A DNA stretch of 64,000 bases from Capnocytophaga ochracea DSM 7271 (GCF_000023285.1 NC_013162.1:310001-374000), one strand, 5' to 3'. Shown: positions 36,532-45,504, counted from the first letter of the stretch. The notes: generated by a model from the letters alone, not told the origin. Numbers and translations are program-made.

Positions 36532-39500
36532 TTAAAATTTAAGTTCTACACCTAAGGTAAACTGGCGAGTAGGTGGATATCCTCCTCTTGATAATGTATT
36601 AGAAAACTCAGGGTCGGCTCCTGAATATTTGGTAATGGTAAAAATATTACGTGCCGATGCATATAGGCGCACCCCTGAAAAGAATTTCATTTGGTCTATT
36701 ACCTCCTGAGGAAGCGCATAACTTAAACTTATACTCTTCAAGCGCATATAAGAGGCGTTTTCGAGTAAGCGGGTATCTTTGCGCATATAATAAGCACTGC
36801 TGAGTTTAGGGAGCTCGGTATCATCACCTTCTTGTTTCCAATAATTCAACAAATCTTTACTGAAATTTTTACCTCCAAAAGTGCTTTGGTTTAAAGTATA
36901 GTATCGGTCTTCATTGATAAGCCATTTGCCCAAAGCATAAGAAAATGCCAAATCGAGTGATACATTCTTATAAGTAGCACTTAGCCCAAAACCACCATTG
37001 ATAGGTGCAAACATTTTCTTACCAGTAGTTTGTATTAGGTCTTCACTGAATTGGGTTGTAACTTTGGAGTCGTCTTTTTGTTGTATCATAGGGTTATCTT
37101 CGTTTCGTTGATACCATTCGGCATCTCCGTCTTTATTGATACCCTTGAATATTGGCAATGCCCATTGCAATGGTTCATTTAGCCTATATCCATTATTAAA
37201 AAGTCTATTCACAAAATTATCTTTGCTCAAGAATAGTGAGGTTACCTTCTGTTCATTGTAATTCATATTGAAATAAGGACGTATGCTTAAATCATTGTTC
37301 TTACTTCTATACGCAATCGTTGAAATAGTAAGGTCAAAACCTCTATTTTGCATATCACCTATATTATCTGGAATAGAAGTAAAACCCGACGCTGAGTTTA
37401 TATAACGTTGTGCAAGAGTTTTATGGGTATTGCGCTCATACACTTCAAAATTGATAGTAGTACCTTTGGCGATACCGATATGCAAGCCGAGTGTTGTTTT
37501 CTGTTGTTCTTCCCACATAATATCGGGATTACCGAGCATCGCAATAAAATAACCTGGGGTTTGTTTATATAATTTTGAAGCATCTACCAAGGTTCTATTG
37601 CGATAATCACCAATAGAAGAGTTACCCGAAATACCGGTGCTAAAACGCAAATCTAAGCTGGTAAGCCAATTTACCTTTTGCAAAAACTTCTCTTCTTTGA
37701 GTTTCCACATCCCTCCTATCGCCCAGAAATTGGCATAGCGATTATTTGAACCAAAAGCTGATGAACCATCACGGCGTGCTGATAGGTCTATAAAATAACG
37801 GTATTTATAAGAGTATTCTAAGCGAGTAAAATAGGAATTAAATCCTGATTCAGACTGACTATCTCCTACATTATATTCTTTAGTTCCGTGGCTGAGCATT
37901 GATAAAGCATCAGAAGGTTGCCCCTTAGACGATGCGTTGAACGAGCGCCACAGCGTTTCGATAGATTCTTGCCCCAATAAAAAGTCAAAATCGTGTAGGT
38001 TCTTTATATTCCATTTGTATTGCAATAGGTTAGTATAAGTACGCTGTATGTATTTATTGAGATAGCGAAGGGTTTGTGCTACCGTTTTGCTACTATCATT
38101 ACTATAACGATAATCTATATAAGAAGGCAGAGGCCCTTTACTTTCTGTTTCGTTTACATTATACTGTATCCCTACTTGGCTTTTAAATGTTAAGTTCTTA
38201 ATAGGTTCTATTAATAAATACCCTATGGGCAATATATCCTCAGTATAATCAATAGAAGGGTATTTCTCAGCCATATAATCAGGGTGAAAAAAGCCATTTT
38301 GACGATTAATAAAAGAAGGAATGTAATTCTTTCTCTTCCCATCGCTCTCTTTGGGAGAATAAATAGGAAGCGACAATATATCGGTTTCACTACCAGCATT
38401 CGATACTCCTTCGGCAGTGGTAGTTCCTAAGGAGATTGAAAGTCCTGCTTTAAGCCAATCGGTTATTTGAGTGTCTAAATTAGTATTGAGATTATAGCGT
38501 TTGTAGTCCGAACGCGCCTTGATACCCTGTTGGTCTAAGTAGCCCAACGAAATGTAATAAGAGGTTGTATTACTTCCTCCCGAAATAGACACATCGGTGC
38601 GTGAGATAGGAGCGAAATCGCGAAAGAAAACTTTATCCCAACGTGTATTATAAGGATTTGCTGCCAAGATACTATCGGCGATAGCTCTTGCCGTAGTTTG
38701 GGTGTAGCCCGAACGCTTACCGAAAGCAACAATAGCATTGGGGTCTTTTTTTACCCAAAAGTCCATATACTCTTGTGGGCTCGCCATATTATCAAAGAAT
38801 TTGCGAGTTACATTGGTGCGCATTGAGAAGCCCAACTGATGATTAATAGTAATATGAGTGCGCTCATTGCGTTTACCTCTTTTGGTAGTAATTAAAATCA
38901 CCCCATTGGCAGCACGAGCTCCATAGATAGAAGTAGAAGCAGCGTCTTTGAGTACTGTTACGCTTTCTATATCGGTAGGGTTATACATCGTCATTATATC
39001 GCCACTTACAGGGGCACCATCTATTATATACAAAGGTTCTGAGACTATCGTCTTATCAAAAACTGACATAAACGTGTTGAGTCCGTGAATGAGTACCGAA
39101 GAGCTTGCTCCTGGTCTTCCGGACTCGGTAGTTACCACCATACCTGCCACTTTACCTTGTAGCGCATCGGTGATATTAGCATTAGGGGTTTCGGCAAAAT
39201 CTTTGCCTTTTACAGTAGCTACCGAAGCCACCGTGCGACTGGCTATTTTTTTGCCTCCATAGCCAGTTACCACTGTACCTTCTAATTGCTGAATATCGTC
39301 TTGAAGAACGATATCTATTTGGGTTACACCTGCCGTTACTTTCTTTTCGACAGATTTCATTCCCAAGAATGAATATTTGAGTACATCGCCTACTTGGGCA
39401 TTGAGAGTATAGTTGCCATCAAAGTCAGTAGAAGTACCGTGTTGGGTGCCTTTTATAAAGACAAAAGCGCCCATCATAGGTTCACCTTTAGTGTCTTTCA

Positions 39501-39588
39501 CCGAGCCCTTAATCGTTACATTTTGCGCTAAGGAAGGTAATACCCAAAGGAAAATACCTACAAAAACTAATAAATTTTTCAAATTCAT
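36532..39588 (-). CDS. SusC/RagA-family TonB-linked outer-membrane transporter
   Basis: 1018 residues. Signal peptide (LLVFVGIFLWVLPSLAQ), CarboxypepD-like N-terminal domain (TIKGSVKDTKGEPMMGAFV, DFDGNYTLNAQVGDVLKYSF), TonB plug (VVTGYGG, GKDFAETPNANITDALQGK, DIESVTVLKDAASTSIYGAR, GVILITTKRG), and a large barrel ending QFTLGVELKF. It imports oligosaccharides or peptides captured by the SusD partner, powered by TonB-ExbBD. No glycoside hydrolase, sulfatase, peptidase or sensor gene is adjacent, so the substrate cannot be inferred. The upstream region has only a weak minus-strand -7-like AAACTTTG near 39610. Confidence 0.96.
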   Translation of the reverse strand: MNLKNLLVFVGIFLWVLPSLAQNVTIKGSVKDTKGEPMMGAFVFIKGTQHGTSTDFDGNYTLNAQVGDVLKYSFLGMKSVEKKVTAGVTQIDIVLQDDIQQLEGTVVTGYGGKKIASRTVASVATVKGKDFAETPNANITDALQGKVAGMVVTTESGRPGASSSVLIHGLNTFMSVFDKTIVSEPLYIIDGAPVSGDIMTMYNPTDIESVTVLKDAASTSIYGARAANGVILITTKRGKRNERTHITINHQLGFSMRTNVTRKFFDNMASPQEYMDFWVKKDPNAIVAFGKRSGYTQTTARAIADSILAANPYNTRWDKVFFRDFAPISRTDVSISGGSNTTSYYISLGYLDQQGIKARSDYKRYNLNTNLDTQITDWLKAGLSISLGTTTAEGVSNAGSETDILSLPIYSPKESDGKRKNYIPSFINRQNGFFHPDYMAEKYPSIDYTEDILPIGYLLIEPIKNLTFKSQVGIQYNVNETESKGPLPSYIDYRYSNDSSKTVAQTLRYLNKYIQRTYTNLLQYKWNIKNLHDFDFLLGQESIETLWRSFNASSKGQPSDALSMLSHGTKEYNVGDSQSESGFNSYFTRLEYSYKYRYFIDLSARRDGSSAFGSNNRYANFWAIGGMWKLKEEKFLQKVNWLTSLDLRFSTGISGNSSIGDYRNRTLVDASKLYKQTPGYFIAMLGNPDIMWEEQQKTTLGLHIGIAKGTTINFEVYERNTHKTLAQRYINSASGFTSIPDNIGDMQNRGFDLTISTIAYRSKNNDLSIRPYFNMNYNEQKVTSLFLSKDNFVNRLFNNGYRLNEPLQWALPIFKGINKDGDAEWYQRNEDNPMIQQKDDSKVTTQFSEDLIQTTGKKMFAPINGGFGLSATYKNVSLDLAFSYALGKWLINEDRYYTLNQSTFGGKNFSKDLLNYWKQEGDDTELPKLSSAYYMRKDTRLLENASYMRLKSISLSYALPQEVIDQMKFFSGVRLYASARNIFTITKYSGADPEFSNTLSRGGYPPTRQFTLGVELKF

Positions 39589-40016
39589 AAATCGCTTTAT
39601 TTTTCAGTGCAAAGTTTTCTAAAAAAAAATGAGAAAAACAAACAAAAGAAAAAAGAGATTCCTCTTTTAGAATATTTTTCTAAAAATAGAACTCAAAACA
39701 GAAAATAAATATGTTTCATAGCCTCTTTATTGACAAAATGGCGTTTTTAGAACACTGAGAGTTTATATACTGAAAATGTGATGAATATATTTTTTATGAG
39801 CGTTTTTTTGGGTAAAAAAAATTTTATATGGAGCTTATAGGAAGCTTATAGGAAGCTTGAACGAATCTTGGACGATAGATATAGGAATGTTACTGAAAGC
39901 CTTTGTACACCTTGGCTGAGCGCTATAAGGTAGTTACACTTATGTTCTGTTATTGGTTTTTCTAAAAAAGTATTATCTTATAGAAAAATACGCCATTGCT
40001 TATTGATAAGGTAAGA
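39589..40016. other. Gene-free intergenic stretch with dispersed repeat
   Basis: About 430 AT-rich bases between the divergent susC and barrel genes. It holds copy 3 of the dispersed element. No open frame here resembles a protein. Presumed susC leader and regulatory sites lie at its left end but I cannot define them. Confidence 0.6.
39832..39886 (+). repeat. Dispersed 11-bp-phased element, copy 3
   Basis: Five 11-base units: agcttatagga, agcttatagga, agcttgaacga, atcttggacga, tagatatagga. The fourth unit is identical to that in copies 1 and 2. Confidence 0.8.
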
Positions 40017-40047
40017 TTTGGCTATTTGTAATTATTTATTATCTTTG
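40017..40047 (+). promoter_or_regulatory. Promoter of the barrel gene at 40065
   Basis: TTG (40018-40020), 19-base spacer, TATCTTTG (40040-40047), 17 bases before the ATG. Confidence 0.7.
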
Positions 40048-40064
40048 CCGAAAAATATAAACAT

Positions 40065-40610
40065 ATGAATATGAAGCGCTTTTTATCAGCTATCACACTC
40101 CTTGTTATGAGCCACTTAGCTTGGTCACAAAGTCCTAACATTTTAGACCCTGATTACCAAAACAGCCGTCCTAACCCTTGGACTTATGGGGGAAATATAG
40201 GCATTGGCTACTCTACTTATGGATTGGGGATTGATGTATCGCCACGCTTGGGGTACAAAATCACTGAGGATTTGGAGCTTGCTGCTGTGGTGAATGGTTC
40301 TTTTCAAAACTCGGAATACTACCGCAGTTTGTTAGTGGGCGTAGGTCCTGCTTTAACCTATTACATAGGTAGGGTGGCGTATGTGAGTAGTTCTTATCAG
40401 CATTATTTTATCTCTCAGAAGCATAAAAGCACCAATTACAAATACAATACTGAGGAAGACGCCTTGTATGTGGGAGCTGGTTATATGCAAAATGTGGGGG
40501 GTAATGTGTATATACAGATAGGTGTGAGCTACAATGTGCTCTACAAGAAGGACAAAAGTGTTTTCAGTAGTGGTTTTATACCGAGTGTTGGGATAGTGAT
40601 AGGACTTTAG
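40065..40610 (+). CDS. Small outer-membrane beta-barrel protein
   Basis: 181 residues with signal peptide (MKRFLSAITLLVMSHLAWSQ; the ATG at 40071 gives the tidier start). The mature part shows strand alternation (WTYGGNIGIGYSTYGLGIDV, ALYVGAGYMQNVGGNVYIQI) and is of OmpX/OmpW size. It ends in a short hydrophobic strand (SVGIVIGL), not the usual Phe. No function recognised. It reads toward metK but its own promoter and the metK promoter are separate. Confidence 0.75.
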   Translation: MNMKRFLSAITLLVMSHLAWSQSPNILDPDYQNSRPNPWTYGGNIGIGYSTYGLGIDVSPRLGYKITEDLELAAVVNGSFQNSEYYRSLLVGVGPALTYYIGRVAYVSSSYQHYFISQKHKSTNYKYNTEEDALYVGAGYMQNVGGNVYIQIGVSYNVLYKKDKSVFSSGFIPSVGIVIGL

Positions 40611-40703
40611 TGTGAGCCACACAGTGAAGTGCGAGCCACACAGGCAATTAGCACGACAAACAGGTGTGAGCGAATGAACAGTAGAGAAATTTATTTATTT
40701 ATA

Positions 40704-40734
40704 ATTGTTCATTTATAATTATTTTATACCTTTG
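40704..40734 (+). promoter_or_regulatory. Promoter of metK
   Basis: TTG (40705-40707), 19-base spacer, TACCTTTG (40727-40734). The predicted start of transcription is about 10 bases before the riboswitch, leaving a leader of roughly 145 bases. Confidence 0.75.
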
Positions 40735-40750
40735 CACCGAAAAACATAAC

Positions 40751-40814
40751 AAGAGGACAAATTTGTACTGATTGCAACCTCTTGGGGTACTCCCCGAAAA
40801 ATGCTAAAACAGTA
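40751..40814 (+). promoter_or_regulatory. SAM-II-like riboswitch in the metK leader
   Basis: Stem P1 aagagg/cctctt (40751-40756 with 40778-40783) encloses atttgtactgattgcaa. After P1 comes a small hairpin gggg-tact-cccc (40784-40795), then gaaaaatgctaaaacagta. The segment tactg (40766-40770) can pair with cagta (40810-40814) to close an H-type pseudoknot. The conserved words (ttgcaa before the P1 3' strand, aaatgctaaaa after it) and the pseudoknot match SAM-II. The extra hairpin resembles reported long-loop SAM-II variants in this phylum. Position directly before SAM synthetase supports SAM feedback control. Confidence 0.78.
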
Positions 40815-40887
40815 ATCTTTACTTGCTTTTCACGTCGGTTCCCCATTCTTCTTTACAATTGCGTCCTCTACTAAATCATAATTACCA

Positions 40888-42141
40888 ATGGGATATTTAT
40901 TCACCTCTGAGTCCGTTTCTGAAGGACACCCCGACAAAATCGCAGACCAAATAAGCGATGCTCTAATCGACAACTTTCTTGCTTTCGACCCTCATTCGAA
41001 GGTGGCGTGCGAGACTTTAGTTACTACCGGTCAGGTAATATTGGCTGGGGAAGTAAAATCGAACACCTACATAGATGTACAGCAAATTGCGCGCAACGTG
41101 ATTGAGAAAATTGGCTATACTAAAAGCGACTATATGTTTGAAGCCAAATCGTGTGGTGTGCTTTCGGCAATTCACGAACAATCGCCCGATATCAATCAGG
41201 GGGTAGACCGCGGTAACCCCGAAGAACAAGGGGCTGGCGACCAAGGAATGATGTTTGGTTATGCGGTAAACGAAACCGAAAACTATATGCCTCTTGCCTT
41301 AGACCTCTCGCACGCTTTGCTGAGAGAATTAGCTGATTTACGTCGTGAAAACAAAGAGATTACCTATTTGCGCCCCGATGCGAAAAGCCAAGTAACCCTT
41401 GAATACAGCGATGATAACAAACCGCTGCGCGTGAACACGATTGTGATTTCTACCCAACACGACGAATTCGACACGGAAAAGAAGATGCTTCAAAAGATAA
41501 AAGAAGACATTGTGAACATTCTCATACCGCGTGTGATTAAAAAGTATCCTCAATATGCGCCATTCTTTGACGACAAGATTATTTACCACATCAACCCTAC
41601 GGGTATCTTCGTGATAGGAGGCCCTCACGGCGATACGGGCTTGACTGGTCGTAAAATTATCGTAGATACGTATGGCGGTAAAGGAGCTCACGGCGGAGGT
41701 GCTTTCTCCGGCAAAGACCCGAGCAAGGTAGACCGCAGTGCAGCTTATGCTATGCGACACATCGCTAAGAACTTAGTAGCCGCAGGAGTAGCCGATGAGA
41801 TATTGGTACAAGTGAGTTACGCCATAGGGGTAGCTGAACCTACGGGCGTGTACGTAAATACTTATGGTACAGCTAAGGTAAACCTCACCGATGGTGAAAT
41901 AGCGAAGAAGATACAAGAAATCTTCCCTTTGCGCCCGTATGATATAGAACAACGCTTGAAACTACGCAATCCTATTTATAGCGAAACAGCATCTTACGGA
42001 CATATGGGGCGTACACCTAAGGTGGTAACCAAAGTGTTCTCGTCACCTTATCACAAGACAAAAACGATAGAAGTAGAGCTTTTTACTTGGGAAAAGTTAG
42101 ACTTTGTAGAGAAAGTAAAAAACACTTTTTTTAATGATTAA
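40888..42141 (+). CDS. metK: S-adenosylmethionine synthetase
   Basis: 417 residues. ATP-binding and catalytic signatures: [20 protein letters not shown], the hexapeptide loop [12 protein letters not shown], the glycine-rich P-loop-like [19 protein letters not shown], and [12 protein letters not shown]. It makes SAM from methionine and ATP. The length is a little above the E. coli enzyme (384) because of an insertion around residues 160-200, common in Bacteroidota. Preceded by a SAM-II-like riboswitch and followed by a strong terminator, so it is a single-gene unit with end-product control. Confidence 0.98.
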   Translation: MGYLFTSESVSEGHPDKIADQISDALIDNFLAFDPHSKVACETLVTTGQVILAGEVKSNTYIDVQQIARNVIEKIGYTKSDYMFEAKSCGVLSAIHEQSPDINQGVDRGNPEEQGAGDQGMMFGYAVNETENYMPLALDLSHALLRELADLRRENKEITYLRPDAKSQVTLEYSDDNKPLRVNTIVISTQHDEFDTEKKMLQKIKEDIVNILIPRVIKKYPQYAPFFDDKIIYHINPTGIFVIGGPHGDTGLTGRKIIVDTYGGKGAHGGGAFSGKDPSKVDRSAAYAMRHIAKNLVAAGVADEILVQVSYAIGVAEPTGVYVNTYGTAKVNLTDGEIAKKIQEIFPLRPYDIEQRLKLRNPIYSETASYGHMGRTPKVVTKVFSSPYHKTKTIEVELFTWEKLDFVEKVKNTFFND

Positions 42142-42170
42142 TGATTAGTGGTTAATGTTAATATTAATAT

Positions 42171-42212
42171 AAAGAAGGCTGTCTGATATAAAACAGACAG
42201 CCTTCTTTTATT
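42171..42212. terminator. Intrinsic terminator after metK
   Basis: Stem aagaaggctgtctg/cagacagccttctt (14 pairs), loop of about 8, then a T-run. A-run on the left allows use by the convergent porin gene too. Confidence 0.93.
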
Positions 42213-42302
42213 TGTTTAGGAGGTGATATACAATGCAAATTAAATAGTTAGGAGGGAGAATATATGATAGAAAAACGACTTTTCACTATCCAATATTCTT
42301 TC

Positions 42303-43559
42303 TTAAAGCTCTATTTGGTATTGCAATACAAAAGTACCTAAACGAGTACTTACCTTTTTATCAGTAGCATCGAAGATAGGGCGGTTCTCATAGCCTAAGG
42401 AGAGTTTGCTCTTTTGTCCGTTAAAATAAGTATTCACGCCTACTGAATAGATATTCACGTTACTGTTGAGGGCTTTATAGTTAGCAAATCGCCAGCCTGC
42501 ATTGGGTTGTATACGGATATTACAATCTTCCCATTTAGGAAGCAGATAGCCTAATTGCAAGAATAAGGTACTACCTGTACCTATGGCGGGAGTAGCATTA
42601 CCAGCCCCATTAAGAGAGGTTCCTCCTGCAAAAATGCTATTAGCACCCACACTTCTCACATAATCACTACCAAAATGAGTGCTGTTAAAGCCTAAATAAG
42701 CGGTAATAGCGTCGTTGCGTTCAGAAATAGGAGTATCTATAAAGAAGTCGATTCCTAAATTGAAGTAATCGCGATAGGAAGTATTAGTTCCATCAGTGAT
42801 TTCTCTTATTTTAGCTTGATATTCATAGCCAATACCGAGATTCATTATGTGTTTAGTTCCTAAATAAGTGCCATTACCTCCGCTAGTAGGCAATTTGTTG
42901 CTCTCATCGTCCCAAAACTCATATTTTAGGTAAGAGGAAGTAAGCACTTTGGGTTGCCCTTTGCTATAATTAAAAGCTGTACGCGCACTCTCAGAGGGGG
43001 CAGGTGAATTTTGCAAAGACACGAAATAATCAATCTTTCCTAACTGACCTTTGGCGTAAACACCTATTCTACGCCCCATATCATCGAAATGATTAAGGGT
43101 GTTAAGATAATAAACGGAAGGGTCGAGAGTGAGCATAGAGCCGTTAGAGAAAGCGTTGGAAAAGCGCCCAGCTCCTGCAAAGGTGGTCTTGGCTACCCCA
43201 ATGCTCAATTTTTCGCTAAAAGTATACTGACCGAGCACGTCAAGCAGACGGAAATCGGAGCTTTGGAGGGTACTTTGGTTGAGATTGTTATTTCCCATTA
43301 GGATATAGAACAACCATTTCTTTTCTACTTGGGCGAAGAAGCCTAAGCGATAACGCCGTACAGAAAGGTCGAATACCTTATCGGCAGGTTCACCTTGTAC
43401 GGTAGTACCAGGGTTTGTTTCGGTAAGGCGAGCCCAAAACTGTCCACGCACAATACCTTGAATAAAAGTGTCGCCTTCTTCATCGAAATTATGACGAAGC
43501 AACTGAGCTGAGGCAGGAATTGCCATCAATAAAGCTACTAAAAATAGAATTCTTTTCAT
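42303..43559 (-). CDS. Porin (phosphate-selective porin O/P-like)
   Basis: 418 residues with signal peptide MKRILFLVALLMAIPASAQ. The mature protein is a large barrel: FIQGIVRGQFWARLTE, RRYRLGFFAQVEKKWLFYIL, LDVLGQYTFSEKLSIGVAKT, FLQLGYLLPKWEDCNIRIQP and a final strand VLQYQIEL. The 'RRYRLGF..Q..KKW' segment and length fit the porin O/P-like group of Bacteroidota. Solute unknown. The gene begins 28 bases after the TlpA-like lipoprotein gene and is probably cotranscribed with it. Confidence 0.78.
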   Translation of the reverse strand: MKRILFLVALLMAIPASAQLLRHNFDEEGDTFIQGIVRGQFWARLTETNPGTTVQGEPADKVFDLSVRRYRLGFFAQVEKKWLFYILMGNNNLNQSTLQSSDFRLLDVLGQYTFSEKLSIGVAKTTFAGAGRFSNAFSNGSMLTLDPSVYYLNTLNHFDDMGRRIGVYAKGQLGKIDYFVSLQNSPAPSESARTAFNYSKGQPKVLTSSYLKYEFWDDESNKLPTSGGNGTYLGTKHIMNLGIGYEYQAKIREITDGTNTSYRDYFNLGIDFFIDTPISERNDAITAYLGFNSTHFGSDYVRSVGANSIFAGGTSLNGAGNATPAIGTGSTLFLQLGYLLPKWEDCNIRIQPNAGWRFANYKALNSNVNIYSVGVNTYFNGQKSKLSLGYENRPIFDATDKKVSTRLGTFVLQYQIEL

Positions 43560-43587
43560 TTTATGTTATGTTTATGGTTTAAAAAAG

Positions 43588-44727
43588 TTACTTGGCTTTA
43601 GGATTGTTAATAGCCATCAAATGGGTATCTATGAGTTTCTTTAAATTCTCATCGGAAGGCATTGGTGCATTGCTGTTGATGATATTACCCTGTGCATCAA
43701 TAAGCATATAGCGAGGGATACTTCGCAAGTCGTACAAAAACTTATAAGTATCTTTCACTTCTGGGGTGGTATACAGATGAATACCGCTTAGTTTATCATT
43801 CTTTACCATCTCTTTCCACGCTTCTTTATCACGGTCTACTGAAATACTGAGAAAGACAATAGGCTTACCTTTATAGGATTGCTGTAAGGCTTCTAAGGCG
43901 GGCAACTCTTTACGGCAATCAGGGCAATAAGTAGCCCATATATCTACAAATAGCAATTTGCCTTTGAGGGGTAAACTCTCATATTTCACTTCTTTATCGT
44001 TTAGGTCGGTAAGACCTTTAAAAAGAGGGAAAGGTTGTCCTGCTTTAAGTCGGTTTACTGTAGCAATGCGTCCTGAAAGAGCGTTTAACAGTTCGTTATC
44101 TTTCACTGCTTTTTGCACTAAGGCTATAATCTGTTCATTGGTAGTCTCAGCGGAGGTAGCCGATACGCCTTCGATGAGCAAAGGGGTGAGGTCTTCTTTA
44201 ATATTTTGTGATTTGAGCGTTTTGAAATCGGCTAAAATCTTACCCCACGGGTCGTTGAACTCATATTGCACTTGATAGCGATAGATTTTCAGTTGGAAGC
44301 AATTATGCACTAAGGTTTTATAAGCATTATACGCATCGAAATCGGTAGCGTTATCTAAATCTACATCTTTAAGAGATTCTTCCAAGACTTTGATAGCAGG
44401 GGCTTCTTCTTCGGTATATTTGCGATGATTCAGTAAATAAGCAGAAGTAAGAGACAAGAGTTCGTATTGGTTCTCTTTCTCTTCTTTAACTATAAAATCA
44501 GAAGGTAATCCTTTAGCGTTAGTTAACACCTCAGCGCATTGTTTACTTATCGCTTGTAGGTTCTGCTGAAAAGCAACGGGGTTCTGCCCTAAAAGTTCAT
44601 TTTGCTTTTCGGGAGTTTGCAACCCTATAGCTTCCTTTTGTTGCTGATACGCTTTTATAGCTTCTTCAGGATTGGTACAAGCACTCAATCCTAACACAAT
44701 GAGAAATGCAATAAATAGTTGTTTCAT
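43588..44727 (-). CDS. TlpA-like thioredoxin-fold lipoprotein
   Basis: 379 residues with lipoprotein signal (FIAFLIVLGLSACTN). Residues about 20-230 form a helical domain without recognised family. The C-terminal 140 residues are a thioredoxin/AhpC-TSA domain with the active site LFVDIWATYCPDCRKELPAL (CPDC) and the cis-Pro region RSIPRYMLIDAQG. The fold suggests a periplasmic thiol-disulfide reductase, perhaps for cytochrome or envelope protein maturation. Cotranscribed with the downstream porin. Confidence 0.88.
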   Translation of the reverse strand: MKQLFIAFLIVLGLSACTNPEEAIKAYQQQKEAIGLQTPEKQNELLGQNPVAFQQNLQAISKQCAEVLTNAKGLPSDFIVKEEKENQYELLSLTSAYLLNHRKYTEEEAPAIKVLEESLKDVDLDNATDFDAYNAYKTLVHNCFQLKIYRYQVQYEFNDPWGKILADFKTLKSQNIKEDLTPLLIEGVSATSAETTNEQIIALVQKAVKDNELLNALSGRIATVNRLKAGQPFPLFKGLTDLNDKEVKYESLPLKGKLLFVDIWATYCPDCRKELPALEALQQSYKGKPIVFLSISVDRDKEAWKEMVKNDKLSGIHLYTTPEVKDTYKFLYDLRSIPRYMLIDAQGNIINSNAPMPSDENLKKLIDTHLMAINNPKAK

Positions 44728-44750
44728 AGCTTTAGAATTTAAAATAATGA

Positions 44751-44758
44751 CAAAGGTA
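44751..44758 (-). promoter_or_regulatory. -7 box of the TlpA-like/porin operon
   Basis: TACCTTTG on the minus strand 24 bases before the ATG. No clear TTG at the expected distance. Confidence 0.5.
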
Positions 44759-44837
44759 TAATATTTTTTTGGAAATAGGAACTTTTTTTATGAATATTTA
44801 AATAATGGTTAATGATTAATGAAGGGGTTAAAAGATA

Positions 44838-44981
44838 AAAGGTAAAAGATAAAAGGTAAAGGGTAGTACAAGGGTAGGTACTATTAGCAAATTTGAAAAT
44901 TAGTAAATGAGAAATGAAGTGTGAAAAGTTTTTAGAAGAAGAGAATAAGGTTGCAAATTGAAGATTATTGGAAGCTAGGAG
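44838..44981 (+). repeat. Flank shared with the 33-kb array (direct-strand copy)
   Basis: Matches the reverse complement of 33602-33738 over about 130 bases (aaaggtaaagggta, attagcaaatttga, agtgtgaaaagtttttaga, gaataaggttg). It adjoins the 11-bp array at 44982, in the same relative order as the other copy. Confidence 0.85.
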
Positions 44982-45410
44982 GAACAAAAAACGGTGCGAG
45001 CCGCACGGGCAAATGAACAAAGAACGAACAAAAGACGAACGATGAACGAACAAAAGACGAACGATGAACGAACAAAAGACGAACGATGAACGAACAAAAG
45101 ACAAACAAAAGACAAACAAAAGACGAACAAAAGACGAACAATGAGTGGTCTTTCAGTGGGTCTACAGTGGCTCTACAGTGGCTCTACAGTGGCTCTACAG
45201 TGGCTCTACAGTGGCTCTACAGTGGCTCTACAGTGGCTCTACAGTGGGTCTACAGTGGTTCTACAACGAACAATGAACGAACAAAAAACGGTGCGAGCCG
45301 CACGGGCAAATGAACAAAGAACGAACAAAGAACGAACAATAAACGAAGAATGAACGAACGATGAATGGAGATAAGGTGAAGATAAGAAGGAGATAAGATG
45401 GAGATAAGAT
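44982..45410 (+). repeat. Modular 11-bp array, 39 units in one register
   Basis: 429 bases that divide without remainder into 39 units of 11. Order: gaacaaaaaac; ggtgcgagccg+cacgggcaaat; twelve gaacaaaagac/gaacgatgaac-type units (45015-45146); eleven ctacagt-type units (45147-45267), seven of them exactly ggctctacagt; two gaacaa-type units; again ggtgcgagccg+cacgggcaaat (45290-45311); five gaacaaagaac-type units; four ggagataagat-type units (45367-45410). The register never slips although the unit sequence changes. Several frames lack stops, giving spurious open frames on both strands. No protein gene is credible here. Confidence 0.97.
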
Positions 45411-45504
45411 GAATATTGATTGTATTTCAGGGTAATATTGAAATAATTTTAATAGGTTTAGGCTAAAAAATATCATTGATTATTTATATTTCAAAAATAT
45501 TTTG

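Noticed and set aside
44982-45410. CRISPR array
   Set aside because: Units are 11 bases with no repeat-spacer alternation and no cas genes nearby.
44739-45476. Several open frames across the 45-kb array on both strands
   Set aside because: Same cause as at 33 kb; the encoded peptides are simple translations of the repeat.
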